From Candidatus Margulisiibacteriota bacterium (GTDB lineage: Bacteria > Margulisbacteria > WOR-1 > O2-12-FULL-45-9): 6,809 bases of DNA. The stretch covers positions 1 to 6,809 of the forward strand of contig JAHIZU010000050.1 of the NCBI GenBank assembly GCA_018814265.1. Reading direction: 5' to 3'. The notes under the pieces are model-generated. The model was not told the DNA's origin. It did not search any database and worked only from the letters and a program-made list of their open reading frames with translations. Both the position numbers and the translations under genes were made by a program. Positions within the stretch are counted from its first letter, which is position 1; every line of letters starts with the position of its first letter. This document shows positions 1-5,215 of the stretch, one piece after another.

Positions 1-1
1 A

Positions 2-925
2 ATGGTAGCAGGAAAAACAGCAATAGCGCGTCGGGTATTACCAAGTGTTCGCTTGGTCCCTAGATTTATGGCGAAATGGGCAGCGGAATCATTGATCAGT
101 GACAATCACATTCCCGGTCAAGTTGAGCGCGCCAGAAGGATTAACCCCCAGGATGCTTTGCCAACGGACAATGGGGCAAGGCTCAGGCAAGAACTTGAGG
201 AAGTAACAACTGGTGATCTGGCGATAACAGATAAGGAAATCGATAGAATTGTAACGGAGCGAGAAGGGCTTACTTTTGAAGTTGAGCAGAGAAAAGAAGA
301 TACCTTACGAACAGCCTTTGGCTGGCGCCTGGCAACAGCTATTGCTGGAGGAGGAGGCGAGCAGGCCGAATTGTTATTGAATAGTTCAGAAATGGGGGAT
401 TTATTTCCAGGATACAGAGTTGTTAGCTTATATAGCGAAACTCCCTTTAGCCGGATCCCTGATAGGACGATCCTCTGGCCCTTCCAGCCCCTGATCAGTA
501 TTGAACTTTGTTTAAGAAGAGTATCTCCGGATTTGCCGGGAACTGTCTATAGCCATGAATCAGGTATTGACGTGCCCACAATAAGAACTGAGCTGGGGAC
601 ATTTTTAGAGGTTCTAAGAGCAGATATAATTAGAACCCGTTTTTTTTCACAGCTGACCTTTTTGGCCCAATTGGAATGCGAGGATCTGGGCCAGGCCCTT
701 TTTCAGAGCGAGGCCAATGTTCTTTTTACTCTTTTGATCAGCAGTGTAAGATTGGGATCGATTGATCCATTAAGCGGTTATACATATAAATTTGAGGCAG
801 AGGTTGCCAGGATCGATTGGGCTAGAGAGAATGAATTGCTGGAAGATAATTATCCCACCAACCATTTGGAAGAGCCAGCCCAGGCCAGAAGTTTTATTGA
901 AAGTTTGACCTGGAGACCAGCCTAA
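2..925 (+). CDS. Hypothetical protein of unknown function, possibly 5'-partial
   Basis: This is an open frame of 307 codons ending at TAA 923-925. The ATG at 2-4 is the first codon in the window, so any upstream sequence, ribosome binding site or earlier start is out of view; the true N-terminus is uncertain. I do not recognise the family. The protein looks soluble, with no convincing membrane segment or signal peptide. A basic N-terminal stretch (residues 4-25) is followed by a charged, probably helical region (about 58-105, rich in E, K and R), a Gly-rich turn GGGGE (116-120), a central part with aromatic and Pro residues (133-165), and a hydrophobic helical part (196-250). There are only two cysteines (170, 226), so metal binding is not indicated. 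It converges on the 90-aa minus-strand gene with a 2-nt gap and no visible terminator between them. Length and an uninterrupted frame support a real gene; function is unknown. Confidence 0.75.
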   Translation: MVAGKTAIARRVLPSVRLVPRFMAKWAAESLISDNHIPGQVERARRINPQDALPTDNGARLRQELEEVTTGDLAITDKEIDRIVTEREGLTFEVEQRKEDTLRTAFGWRLATAIAGGGGEQAELLLNSSEMGDLFPGYRVVSLYSETPFSRIPDRTILWPFQPLISIELCLRRVSPDLPGTVYSHESGIDVPTIRTELGTFLEVLRADIIRTRFFSQLTFLAQLECEDLGQALFQSEANVLFTLLISSVRLGSIDPLSGYTYKFEAEVARIDWARENELLEDNYPTNHLEEPAQARSFIESLTWRPA

Positions 926-927
926 GT

Positions 928-1200
928 CTATTTTGCTTCAGGAGATGGAGTAGGGGTAGTAATCACGTCCATTTTCAGGATCTCTAATTTATATTTTGAT
1001 TCTTTTCCCTCACTGGTCATGCTTTTTGATTCCAATGTTTGCGTTGGCGCACCCATCACGTCCATTTTTATGATCTCTAATTTATATTTTGGTTCTTCCT
1101 TTTTTGGGGCAGGGCCGCCCATAGCAGAGGCAAAATCCCAAACTCCAAATGCCAAACTCCAAACAACGATCAATGACCAATAGCCAAATACCTGTTTCAT
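928..1200 (-). CDS. Small predicted exported protein with internal repeat, coupled to panD
   Basis: This is a 90-residue protein of no family I recognise. Its ATG (1198-1200) overlaps the panD TGA by 4 nt (ATGA), and GAAAGGA (1211-1217 on the minus strand) lies 10 nt upstream, so it is probably translated by coupling to panD. Residues 1-26 resemble a signal peptide: one Lys, a hydrophobic Trp-rich core (4-21), and an ASA motif at 24-26 that would give cleavage before MGGP. The mature part (about 64 residues) is hydrophilic and contains two near-identical copies of KYKLEI(I/L)KMDV, at residues 38-48 and 69-79, each followed by a Thr/Pro/Ser-rich linker. There is no Cys, so it is not a lipoprotein. 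The DNA of the signal-like part is a low-complexity repeat, so the gene may have arisen or been extended from repetitive DNA. The frame could also be non-functional; the conserved duplicated coding unit and the RBS argue for expression. Confidence 0.6.
   Translation of the reverse strand: MKQVFGYWSLIVVWSLAFGVWDFASAMGGPAPKKEEPKYKLEIIKMDVMGAPTQTLESKSMTSEGKESKYKLEILKMDVITTPTPSPEAK
962..1097 (-). repeat. Tandem duplication, 93-nt period, inside the 90-aa gene
   Basis: Positions 962-1004 and 1055-1097 match at 40 of 43 bases; the mismatches are c/t and g/t near the middle and a/g near the end. The offset is 93 nt, an exact multiple of three, so the duplication keeps the reading frame and yields two copies of the KYKLEI(I/L)KMDV segment. 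The intervening 50 nt encode a linker that has diverged. High DNA identity with preserved frame suggests a fairly recent duplication, or selection on the repeated peptide. Confidence 0.85.
1133..1190 (-). repeat. Low-complexity TTTGGAGTTTGG / ATTGGTCATTG-type repeat
   Basis: Read on the minus strand, the stretch is built from degenerate units such as TATTTGGCTATTGGTCATTG, then GTTTGGAGTTTGG, CATTTGGAGTTTGG and GATTTTG. From memory, repeats of this TTTGGAnTTTGG and ATTGGTCATTGG style are dispersed in intergenic DNA of many uncultivated bacterial genomes, where they often translate as peptides of the form SLVIGxWSLEFGxW; that statement was not checked here. In this window it encodes the hydrophobic N-terminus (residues 4-23) of the 90-aa protein. 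Only this one copy is seen in the window. Confidence 0.6.
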
Positions 1201-1538
1201 TTTATTTCATTCCTTTCATCTACTAATATAATTTTTGGTTTAAAACCCTTTGCCTCAGATTGATCAATTTGCCCATAAGCCAGGACAATGACTTTGTCGC
1301 CTTTTTTGCCAAGTTTGGCAGCAGGCCCGCGAAGAGAAATCTCTCCCTTGTCTCCTTCGATCACATAGGTTTCAAAGCGGCTGGAATTATTAAAATTCAA
1401 AACCGCGACCTTTTCACCGGCAACCAGACCGCTGGCTTTCATTAGGCCTTTATCAATTCCTATACTGCCCTGGTAATAAAGCAGGGTATCAGTTATTTTA
1501 GCTAAATGGATTTTGGATTTAAGAACGGTGATCAACAT
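1197..1538 (-). CDS. panD: Aspartate 1-decarboxylase (pyruvoyl-dependent)
   Basis: PanD decarboxylates L-aspartate to beta-alanine, the precursor used with pantoate to make pantothenate and hence CoA; it acts in the cytosol as a tetramer. The 113-residue length is normal for the short PanD form. The self-cleavage site is present: Gly24-Ser25 in YYQGSIGID, where Ser25 becomes the pyruvoyl group. Lys9, His11, Arg54, Thr57 and Tyr58 (in RFETYVI) fall at the same numbers as the known active-site and processing residues of the E. coli enzyme. One oddity is the conserved N-G-A-A segment, which reads RGPAA (70-74), so Arg replaces the Asn that aligns with E. coli Asn72. The ATG at 1536-1538 is preceded by a strong promoter only 7 nt upstream and no Shine-Dalgarno sequence. 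No panB or panC is in view. Identification is secure. Confidence 0.96.
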   Translation of the reverse strand: MLITVLKSKIHLAKITDTLLYYQGSIGIDKGLMKASGLVAGEKVAVLNFNNSSRFETYVIEGDKGEISLRGPAAKLGKKGDKVIVLAYGQIDQSEAKGFKPKIILVDERNEIK

Positions 1539-1545
1539 CAGTAAT

Positions 1546-1574
1546 ATTATAGCCTAAACGGCTTATTTTTTCAA
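1546..1574 (-). promoter_or_regulatory. Sigma70-type promoter of panD
   Basis: On the minus strand, TTGAAA (1569-1574) and a perfect TATAAT (1546-1551) are separated by exactly 17 nt. Only 7 nt separate the -10 box from the panD ATG, so the expected start of transcription falls on or within a base or two of the start codon, giving a leaderless or nearly leaderless mRNA. This fits the lack of a Shine-Dalgarno sequence before panD. Confidence 0.75.
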
Positions 1575-1589
1575 TTTAACTTATTAAAT

Positions 1590-1600
1590 AGACAATGTCT
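1590..1600. promoter_or_regulatory. Short dyad in divergent intergenic region, possible operator
   Basis: AGACA-A-TGTCT is a perfect 5-bp inverted repeat around one central base. It lies between the two divergent -35 boxes (panD at 1569-1574, rnf side at 1605-1610), a position where a regulator could influence both directions. The arms are short and could occur by chance, and no regulator gene is visible. Confidence 0.25.
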
Positions 1601-1604
1601 GGCT

Positions 1605-1633
1605 TTGCGATTTCAATATCAATATGAGATAAT
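1605..1633 (+). promoter_or_regulatory. Promoter for the small membrane protein / rseC-like / rnf operon
   Basis: TTGCGA (1605-1610, 4 of 6 to the -35 consensus) and GATAAT (1628-1633, 5 of 6 to the -10 consensus) are separated by 17 nt, and the -10 carries an upstream TG at 1625-1626 (TGnGATAAT, extended -10). Transcription would begin near 1640, leaving a leader of about 28 nt that contains the AAGGA site of the GTG start at 1668. This is the most likely main promoter of the operon. Confidence 0.6.
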
Positions 1634-1654
1634 ATTGAGCGAAAATAGACTAAA

Positions 1655-1659
1655 AAGGA
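1655..1659 (+). promoter_or_regulatory. Ribosome binding site fixing a GTG start at 1668
   Basis: AAGGA lies 8 nt before GTG 1668-1670. It favours GTG as the start of the 110-aa gene over the in-frame TTG at 1605, which sits in the predicted -35 box and has no Shine-Dalgarno sequence. Confidence 0.65.
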
Positions 1660-1667
1660 TTGCTACA

Positions 1668-2000
1668 GTGACAAAAAGAGCCAAATTTATTATTGTTTTG
1701 ATTTTGATCCTGATGCTGGCCGCTGGTCCAGGGCTGGCAGCGACAAATGAGGCATTGGCAACCGCAGAAGCAGCAACGAAGAATTATTTGCAGGAGGTTG
1801 ATGTGGTCTTTTGGCAGACCTTGCCGTTTGCTGCGCTGTGGGGACACTTTTTGGAGCGACAGCTGTCTAGCGTTGCTTTCCCTGGCTCAGCTGCGCACTG
1901 GGACGTGATCATGGTTTTTGCTACGGCGGTCTCCGCCACGAATGCCCTAATACAGGCGAGGCGTGCGGTTGAAAATGAGAGAACAGGGAATCGTAACTAA
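1668..2000 (+). CDS. Small membrane or exported protein of unknown function heading the rnf operon
   Basis: From the GTG start the protein has 110 residues and belongs to no family I recognise. The N-terminus is a good signal sequence or membrane anchor: basic MTKRAK, a strongly hydrophobic core (7-18), then AAGPGLAA with possible cleavage near residue 25. The middle (26-47) is Ala/Glu-rich and probably helical. A mildly hydrophobic segment follows (48-61, WQTLPFAALWGHF), and a C-terminal hydrophobic helix (78-96) ends in a basic tail with RR at 98-99. It has no Cys, so it is unlikely to carry a cofactor. It overlaps the rseC-like gene by 26 nt and shares its promoter, so it should be co-expressed with Rnf. 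A role as an assembly or accessory factor is a guess from position only. A longer 131-residue form from TTG 1605 is possible but disfavoured. Confidence 0.7.
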   Translation: MTKRAKFIIVLILILMLAAGPGLAATNEALATAEAATKNYLQEVDVVFWQTLPFAALWGHFLERQLSSVAFPGSAAHWDVIMVFATAVSATNALIQARRAVENERTGNRN

Positions 2001-2382
2001 AACAGTATCTGGAAATATTGTTGAAGTAGCTTGCCAAAAAACCGAATCCTGCGCCAAGTGCGGCTTGTGTCATGAAGCGGCTGAGGGCATGTTGGCGATC
2101 GAAGCAATTAATGCTGTCGGTGCAAAATTAAATGATACAGTAGAGATTGAGATCCCCTCGGTTGAAATGATCAAAGGATCAATTGTGATTTTTCTTCTGC
2201 CAATTTTTTTTCTTATGGTGGGGTATTTAATTGGCTATAAAATTGGGCAGGAAACTTTTGGCATAATCTCGGCCTTATTATTCGCGGCCTCGAGTTTACT
2301 GGTGATCAAATGGTACGATAAGAATGCCCAGCAGAAGCAAGCCCTGCGAGCCACGATCACCAAAGTGATTTCCCCGCGTTGA
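1975..2382 (+). CDS. rseC: RseC/MucC-like membrane protein (Rnf-associated)
   Basis: The 135-residue protein has the RseC/MucC layout: an N-terminal domain opening with MREQGIVTKTVSG, a Cys cluster at 20, 26, 29 and 32 (C-x5-C-x2-C-x2-C), a short beta-rich segment with a conserved-looking VEIEIPS (56-62), then two membrane helices (about 67-90 and 94-112) and a basic tail. Family members are inner-membrane proteins. In E. coli, RseC works with the Rsx (Rnf) complex to keep SoxR reduced, and homologues often sit next to rnf genes in anaerobes. Here it directly precedes rnfC, which supports a part in Rnf function or maturation; a metal or Fe-S site on the cysteines is inferred. ATG 1975 is chosen because it gives the usual family N-terminus; GTG 1963 and TTG 1969 are alternatives, and GAGG (1958-1961) is better spaced for TTG 1969. 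The gene symbol denotes family resemblance. Confidence 0.85.
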   Translation: MREQGIVTKTVSGNIVEVACQKTESCAKCGLCHEAAEGMLAIEAINAVGAKLNDTVEIEIPSVEMIKGSIVIFLLPIFFLMVGYLIGYKIGQETFGIISALLFAASSLLVIKWYDKNAQQKQALRATITKVISPR

Positions 2383-2388
2383 TTTTTA

Positions 2389-2397
2389 TGATATAAT
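2389..2397 (+). promoter_or_regulatory. Extended -10 promoter candidate before rnfC
   Basis: TGATATAAT is a perfect extended -10 element (TGn plus TATAAT) in the 33-nt gap between rseC and rnfC. No good -35 is present at 16-18 nt spacing (TTTCCC at 17 nt), which is acceptable for extended -10 promoters. Transcription would begin near 2404, about 11 nt before the rnfC ATG, and no Shine-Dalgarno sequence is visible there. It could give extra rnf expression independent of the upstream genes. Confidence 0.5.
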
Positions 2398-2415
2398 GGT
2401 TCGGTTTTATCTTCA

Positions 2416-3729
2416 ATGAAGACTTTTTCTCAAGGAATTCATCCAAAATATAGTAAAGGCAAGACTCGCGGGAAGGCGATCCAGGAGCTGCCTGCGCCCC
2501 AACGAGTTGTTATTCCCTTACATCAGCATACCGGCGCGGCCTGTGAGCCGCTGGTTAAGGTAGGGGACCAGGTCTTTGAAGGCCAAAAGATTGGCGAAAC
2601 CTCAAAGTTTATTTCCGCGCCTGTTCACGCTTCGATCTCCGGGCTCGTTAAAAAGATCGAGCCAATGCCTCATCCCTGTGGCACAGACGTAATGTCCGTG
2701 GTGATCGAGGCTGCCCCTGTTGCAAACAGCGGCCTGCCAGCCAAAAGCTACGATTCTTTGGCTGAACTTTCTCCAGATAAGATCAGAAAAATAGTTCGGG
2801 AGGCCGGGATCGTTGGATTAGGGGGCGCGGCCTTTCCTACCCATGTTAAATTAACCCCGCCAGAAGGCAAAAAGATAGATACGATACTTGTTAATGGCTG
2901 CGAATGTGAACCCTATATTACTGCTGACCACCGGCTGATGCTGGAGAAAACCGAAGAGATCATTTTTGGGGCTAGGGCCGCGGCCATGGCAACCGGCGCG
3001 CAACGGATCATTATCGGCATTGAGAACAATAAAAAAGACGCGATCGAAAGGATGAAATCTGTTGTCAGAAAGCAAAGAGACTTTCAGTCTGCTGTGATTG
3101 TGCTGAAGACAAAGTATCCGCAGGGTGGAGAAAAAATGCTGGTCAAGGCAGTGTTAAACCGTGAGGTGCCTAGCCAAGGCTTGCCGCTTGATGTTGGAGT
3201 GGTGGTGATCAATGTTGGGACAGCCGCGGCGATCATGGAAGCGATTACCAGGGGCAGCCCGCTGACAAAACGGGTGGTTACAGTGACCGGTCCCGGGATT
3301 AAGGAGCCAAAAAATCTGCTGGTCAGGGTTGGCACGACATTTAAAGACGTGATAGATCAGTGTGGCGGTCTGACCGAAACGGCTAACAAGGTCATCATGG
3401 GCGGCCCAATGATGGGGATCTCCCAATATTCGCAGGATGTGCCGGTAGTCAAGGCAACCAGCTGTATCCTGGTCCTGACCAAAAAACAAATGATTGAGGA
3501 AAAGGTTTATCCCTGTATCAAATGCAGCCGCTGCGTTGATCATTGTCCAGTATTTTTGCTGCCCAGCCGTTTAGCCGCCTTTAGTGAAAAGGCCAAGTAT
3601 GGTCAATTTGAAGACTGGGGCGGAGCAGATTGTATTGAATGCGGCTGCTGCGCTTATGTTTGTCCAGCAAAGATCCAGATCGTCCAATGGATCAAATTAG
3701 CAAAACTTAAATTGAGGCAGATGAGATGA
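2416..3729 (+). CDS. rnfC: Rnf complex subunit RnfC (NADH/FMN and 4Fe-4S subunit)
   Basis: RnfC is the peripheral cytoplasmic subunit where NAD(H) reacts through FMN and iron-sulfur clusters. The 437-residue length matches the compact RnfC of anaerobes, without the long Ala-rich C-terminal extension of E. coli RsxC. In order: an N-terminal barrel-sandwich region with SAPVHASISGLV (67-78); the Nqo1-like flavin/NADH-binding domain with GLGGAAFPTHVK (134-145) and NGCECEPYITAD (160-171); an SLBB-like region (about 283-345); and two ferredoxin motifs, CIKCSRCVDHCP (Cys 367, 370, 373, 377) and CIECGCCAYVCP (Cys 406, 409, 412, 416). All eight cluster ligands are intact. The ATG at 2416 has no clear Shine-Dalgarno sequence but lies just after an extended -10 promoter candidate, and the protein start MKTFSQGIHP is typical of the family. 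The stop overlaps rnfD by 4 nt. Confidence 0.98.
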   Translation: MKTFSQGIHPKYSKGKTRGKAIQELPAPQRVVIPLHQHTGAACEPLVKVGDQVFEGQKIGETSKFISAPVHASISGLVKKIEPMPHPCGTDVMSVVIEAAPVANSGLPAKSYDSLAELSPDKIRKIVREAGIVGLGGAAFPTHVKLTPPEGKKIDTILVNGCECEPYITADHRLMLEKTEEIIFGARAAAMATGAQRIIIGIENNKKDAIERMKSVVRKQRDFQSAVIVLKTKYPQGGEKMLVKAVLNREVPSQGLPLDVGVVVINVGTAAAIMEAITRGSPLTKRVVTVTGPGIKEPKNLLVRVGTTFKDVIDQCGGLTETANKVIMGGPMMGISQYSQDVPVVKATSCILVLTKKQMIEEKVYPCIKCSRCVDHCPVFLLPSRLAAFSEKAKYGQFEDWGGADCIECGCCAYVCPAKIQIVQWIKLAKLKLRQMR

Positions 3730-4670
3730 ACTATTTAATTGCGCCATCACCACACCAGAAGGCCAGCCTAACGGTTCCCGGGATGATGTTGCTGGTAATT
3801 TTTGCCTTACTGCCTGCGGCTATTGCCGGGTTCATATTTTTTGGCTTAAGAGCGTTGGGCTTGATCTTGGTTTGTGTCGCGACCGCGGTTGCTACCGAAT
3901 ATCTTATTAATAAGATAATGAAGAAAGAAGCAACAATTTTTGATTGGAGCGCGGTGGTGACCGGGCTGCTCCTGGCGCTTAGCGTGTCACCTTCTTTACC
4001 ATATTATGCGGCAATCTTGGGCTCGATCTTTGCCATTGCGATTGGCAAGCAGCTGTTCGGCGGCCTGGGTTATAATATTTTTAACCCTGCTTTGATCGGC
4101 AGGGCGTTCCTGGCCGCGGCTTTCCCGGTCCACATAACCAGTTATGTTGCGCCCTTTTTCTGGCGGGGTGTTGAGGCTGTTTCTTCCGCAACTCCTCTGG
4201 CCTCGATGAAGTTCCAGCAGCAGTTGACCCCATATGGAAAACTTTTAGTCGGCAATATTGCTGGTTGTGTTGGCGAAACATCCGCCTTGCTGCTTCTGCT
4301 GGGTGGATTGTTCCTGCTCTGGAAAAAGGTGATTGGCTGGCGTATTCCAGTAAGCTATTTGGGTACAGCGGCGCTTTTTGGCGGGGTTTTCTGGCTGATT
4401 GATCCAGCCAAATATCCTGATCCAATATTCCATTTGTTAGCCGGCGGTTTAATGCTGGGCGCCTGGTTCATGGCAACGGATCTGGTTACCACACCCTTGA
4501 CCAAGAAGGGGATGCTGGTTTTTGGAGTAGGGGCTGGGATCCTGGTCGTTGTTATCCGCCTGTTTTCCGGTTTGCCAGAAGGTGTGATGTATTCAATATT
4601 AATAATGAATGCCCTGGTGCCGTTGATCAACCGCTACACCAGGCCAAGAATTTTGGGGCGTGCTAAATGA
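3726..4670 (+). CDS. rnfD: Rnf complex subunit RnfD (membrane flavoprotein)
   Basis: RnfD is an integral membrane subunit related to NqrB. It carries a covalently bound FMN and is part of the electron path to the ion-translocating core. The 314 residues include roughly nine to ten hydrophobic segments, beginning at 18-40, 42-58 and 76-108. Family landmarks are LGYNIFNPALIGRAFL (114-129), the flavinylation segment SSATPLA (153-159) with Thr156 as probable FMN attachment site, and ATDLVTTP (250-257). In the flavin motif, Ser154 is in the place often held by Gly in S/T-G-A-T; the Thr is kept, so I expect the site to work. The ATG is in a 4-nt ATGA overlap with rnfC, with GAGG (3714-3717) 8 nt upstream. 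It ends in another ATGA overlap with rnfG. Confidence 0.97.
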   Translation: MNYLIAPSPHQKASLTVPGMMLLVIFALLPAAIAGFIFFGLRALGLILVCVATAVATEYLINKIMKKEATIFDWSAVVTGLLLALSVSPSLPYYAAILGSIFAIAIGKQLFGGLGYNIFNPALIGRAFLAAAFPVHITSYVAPFFWRGVEAVSSATPLASMKFQQQLTPYGKLLVGNIAGCVGETSALLLLLGGLFLLWKKVIGWRIPVSYLGTAALFGGVFWLIDPAKYPDPIFHLLAGGLMLGAWFMATDLVTTPLTKKGMLVFGVGAGILVVVIRLFSGLPEGVMYSILIMNALVPLINRYTRPRILGRAK

Positions 4671-5215
4671 AAAAGATAGCGAAAATGATAATTGTCTTAA
4701 GTGTGATCGGCCTTGTATCTGGCGGGGTTTTAGCTGTTGTCTATCAATGGGCCCAGCCCAAGATCATTGCCAACCAGATCAAGGAAACTGATGCCGCGGT
4801 CTTTAAGGTTTTGCCAGGGACTAAATCATATAAGAAAGCAGTTAGTGGTGACCTGACATATTTTAATTGTTTTGATAAGCAAGGCCGTAAGCTTGGGACA
4901 GCTATCCTATGTAAAGGCAATGGCTATCAGGGAGAGATCAGGTTGATGGTCGGCGTAAATAACGACTTTAGCAAATTTACCGGCATGATAGTGCTGGAGC
5001 AGTTAGAAACACCTGGCTTGGGGGCCAAGATCGCAGAGCAAAAGTTTTATGGCCAGTTCACTGGCCTGGCGACCAAGCCGCCGATCGAATATGTTAAAGC
5101 TGTTAAGCCTGAAAAGCCAAATGAGATCCAGGCAATAACCGGAGCGACAATTTCTTCGCGGGCAGTGGTGGAAATAATTAATAAATCGGTGAAGCAATGG
5201 CTGGAAACAAAGTAA
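4667..5215 (+). CDS. rnfG: Rnf complex subunit RnfG (covalent FMN subunit)
   Basis: RnfG (NqrC-like) is anchored by one N-terminal helix, with its FMN-binding domain on the outer face of the membrane. The 182 residues show the anchor at about 7-27, a soluble domain with GYQGEIRLMVGV (86-97), the conserved ETPGLGAKI (114-122), and the flavinylation motif TGATISS (158-164), in which Thr161 is the likely site of phosphoester-linked FMN. Attachment needs the transferase ApbE, which is not in this window. The length is usual for the family. The ATG overlaps the rnfD stop by 4 nt, with a weak G-rich Shine-Dalgarno stretch (4655-4658). The 3' end overlaps the rnfE start by 19 nt, so translation of the two is probably coupled. 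Confidence 0.97.
   Translation: MKKIAKMIIVLSVIGLVSGGVLAVVYQWAQPKIIANQIKETDAAVFKVLPGTKSYKKAVSGDLTYFNCFDKQGRKLGTAILCKGNGYQGEIRLMVGVNNDFSKFTGMIVLEQLETPGLGAKIAEQKFYGQFTGLATKPPIEYVKAVKPEKPNEIQAITGATISSRAVVEIINKSVKQWLETK

Noticed and set aside
1133..1190. Possible CRISPR array or phage remnant in the repeat stretch
   Set aside because: Units are short, degenerate and without spacers, and no cas or phage genes are present.
1260..1445. 61-codon + strand frame opposite panD
   Set aside because: It is a shadow of panD, which is a clear match to its family; the frame has no family resemblance.
1551..1570. AGCC-TAAAC-GGCT hairpin followed by a T-rich run, resembling a rho-independent terminator on the + strand
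   Set aside because: The stem is only 4 bp, no + strand gene ends upstream of it, and it lies within the panD promoter between -35 and -10.
1605..1667. N-terminal extension of the 110-aa protein from TTG 1605
   Set aside because: TTG 1605 is inside the predicted -35 box and lacks a Shine-Dalgarno sequence, whereas GTG 1668 has AAGGA 8 nt upstream and begins a proper signal sequence.
4081..4425. Long minus-strand frames opposite rnfD (also 4245-4433 and 4355-4630)
   Set aside because: They lie antisense to a strongly conserved gene, have low-complexity His/Gln/Lys-rich or Pro-rich translations, and no promoter or RBS support.
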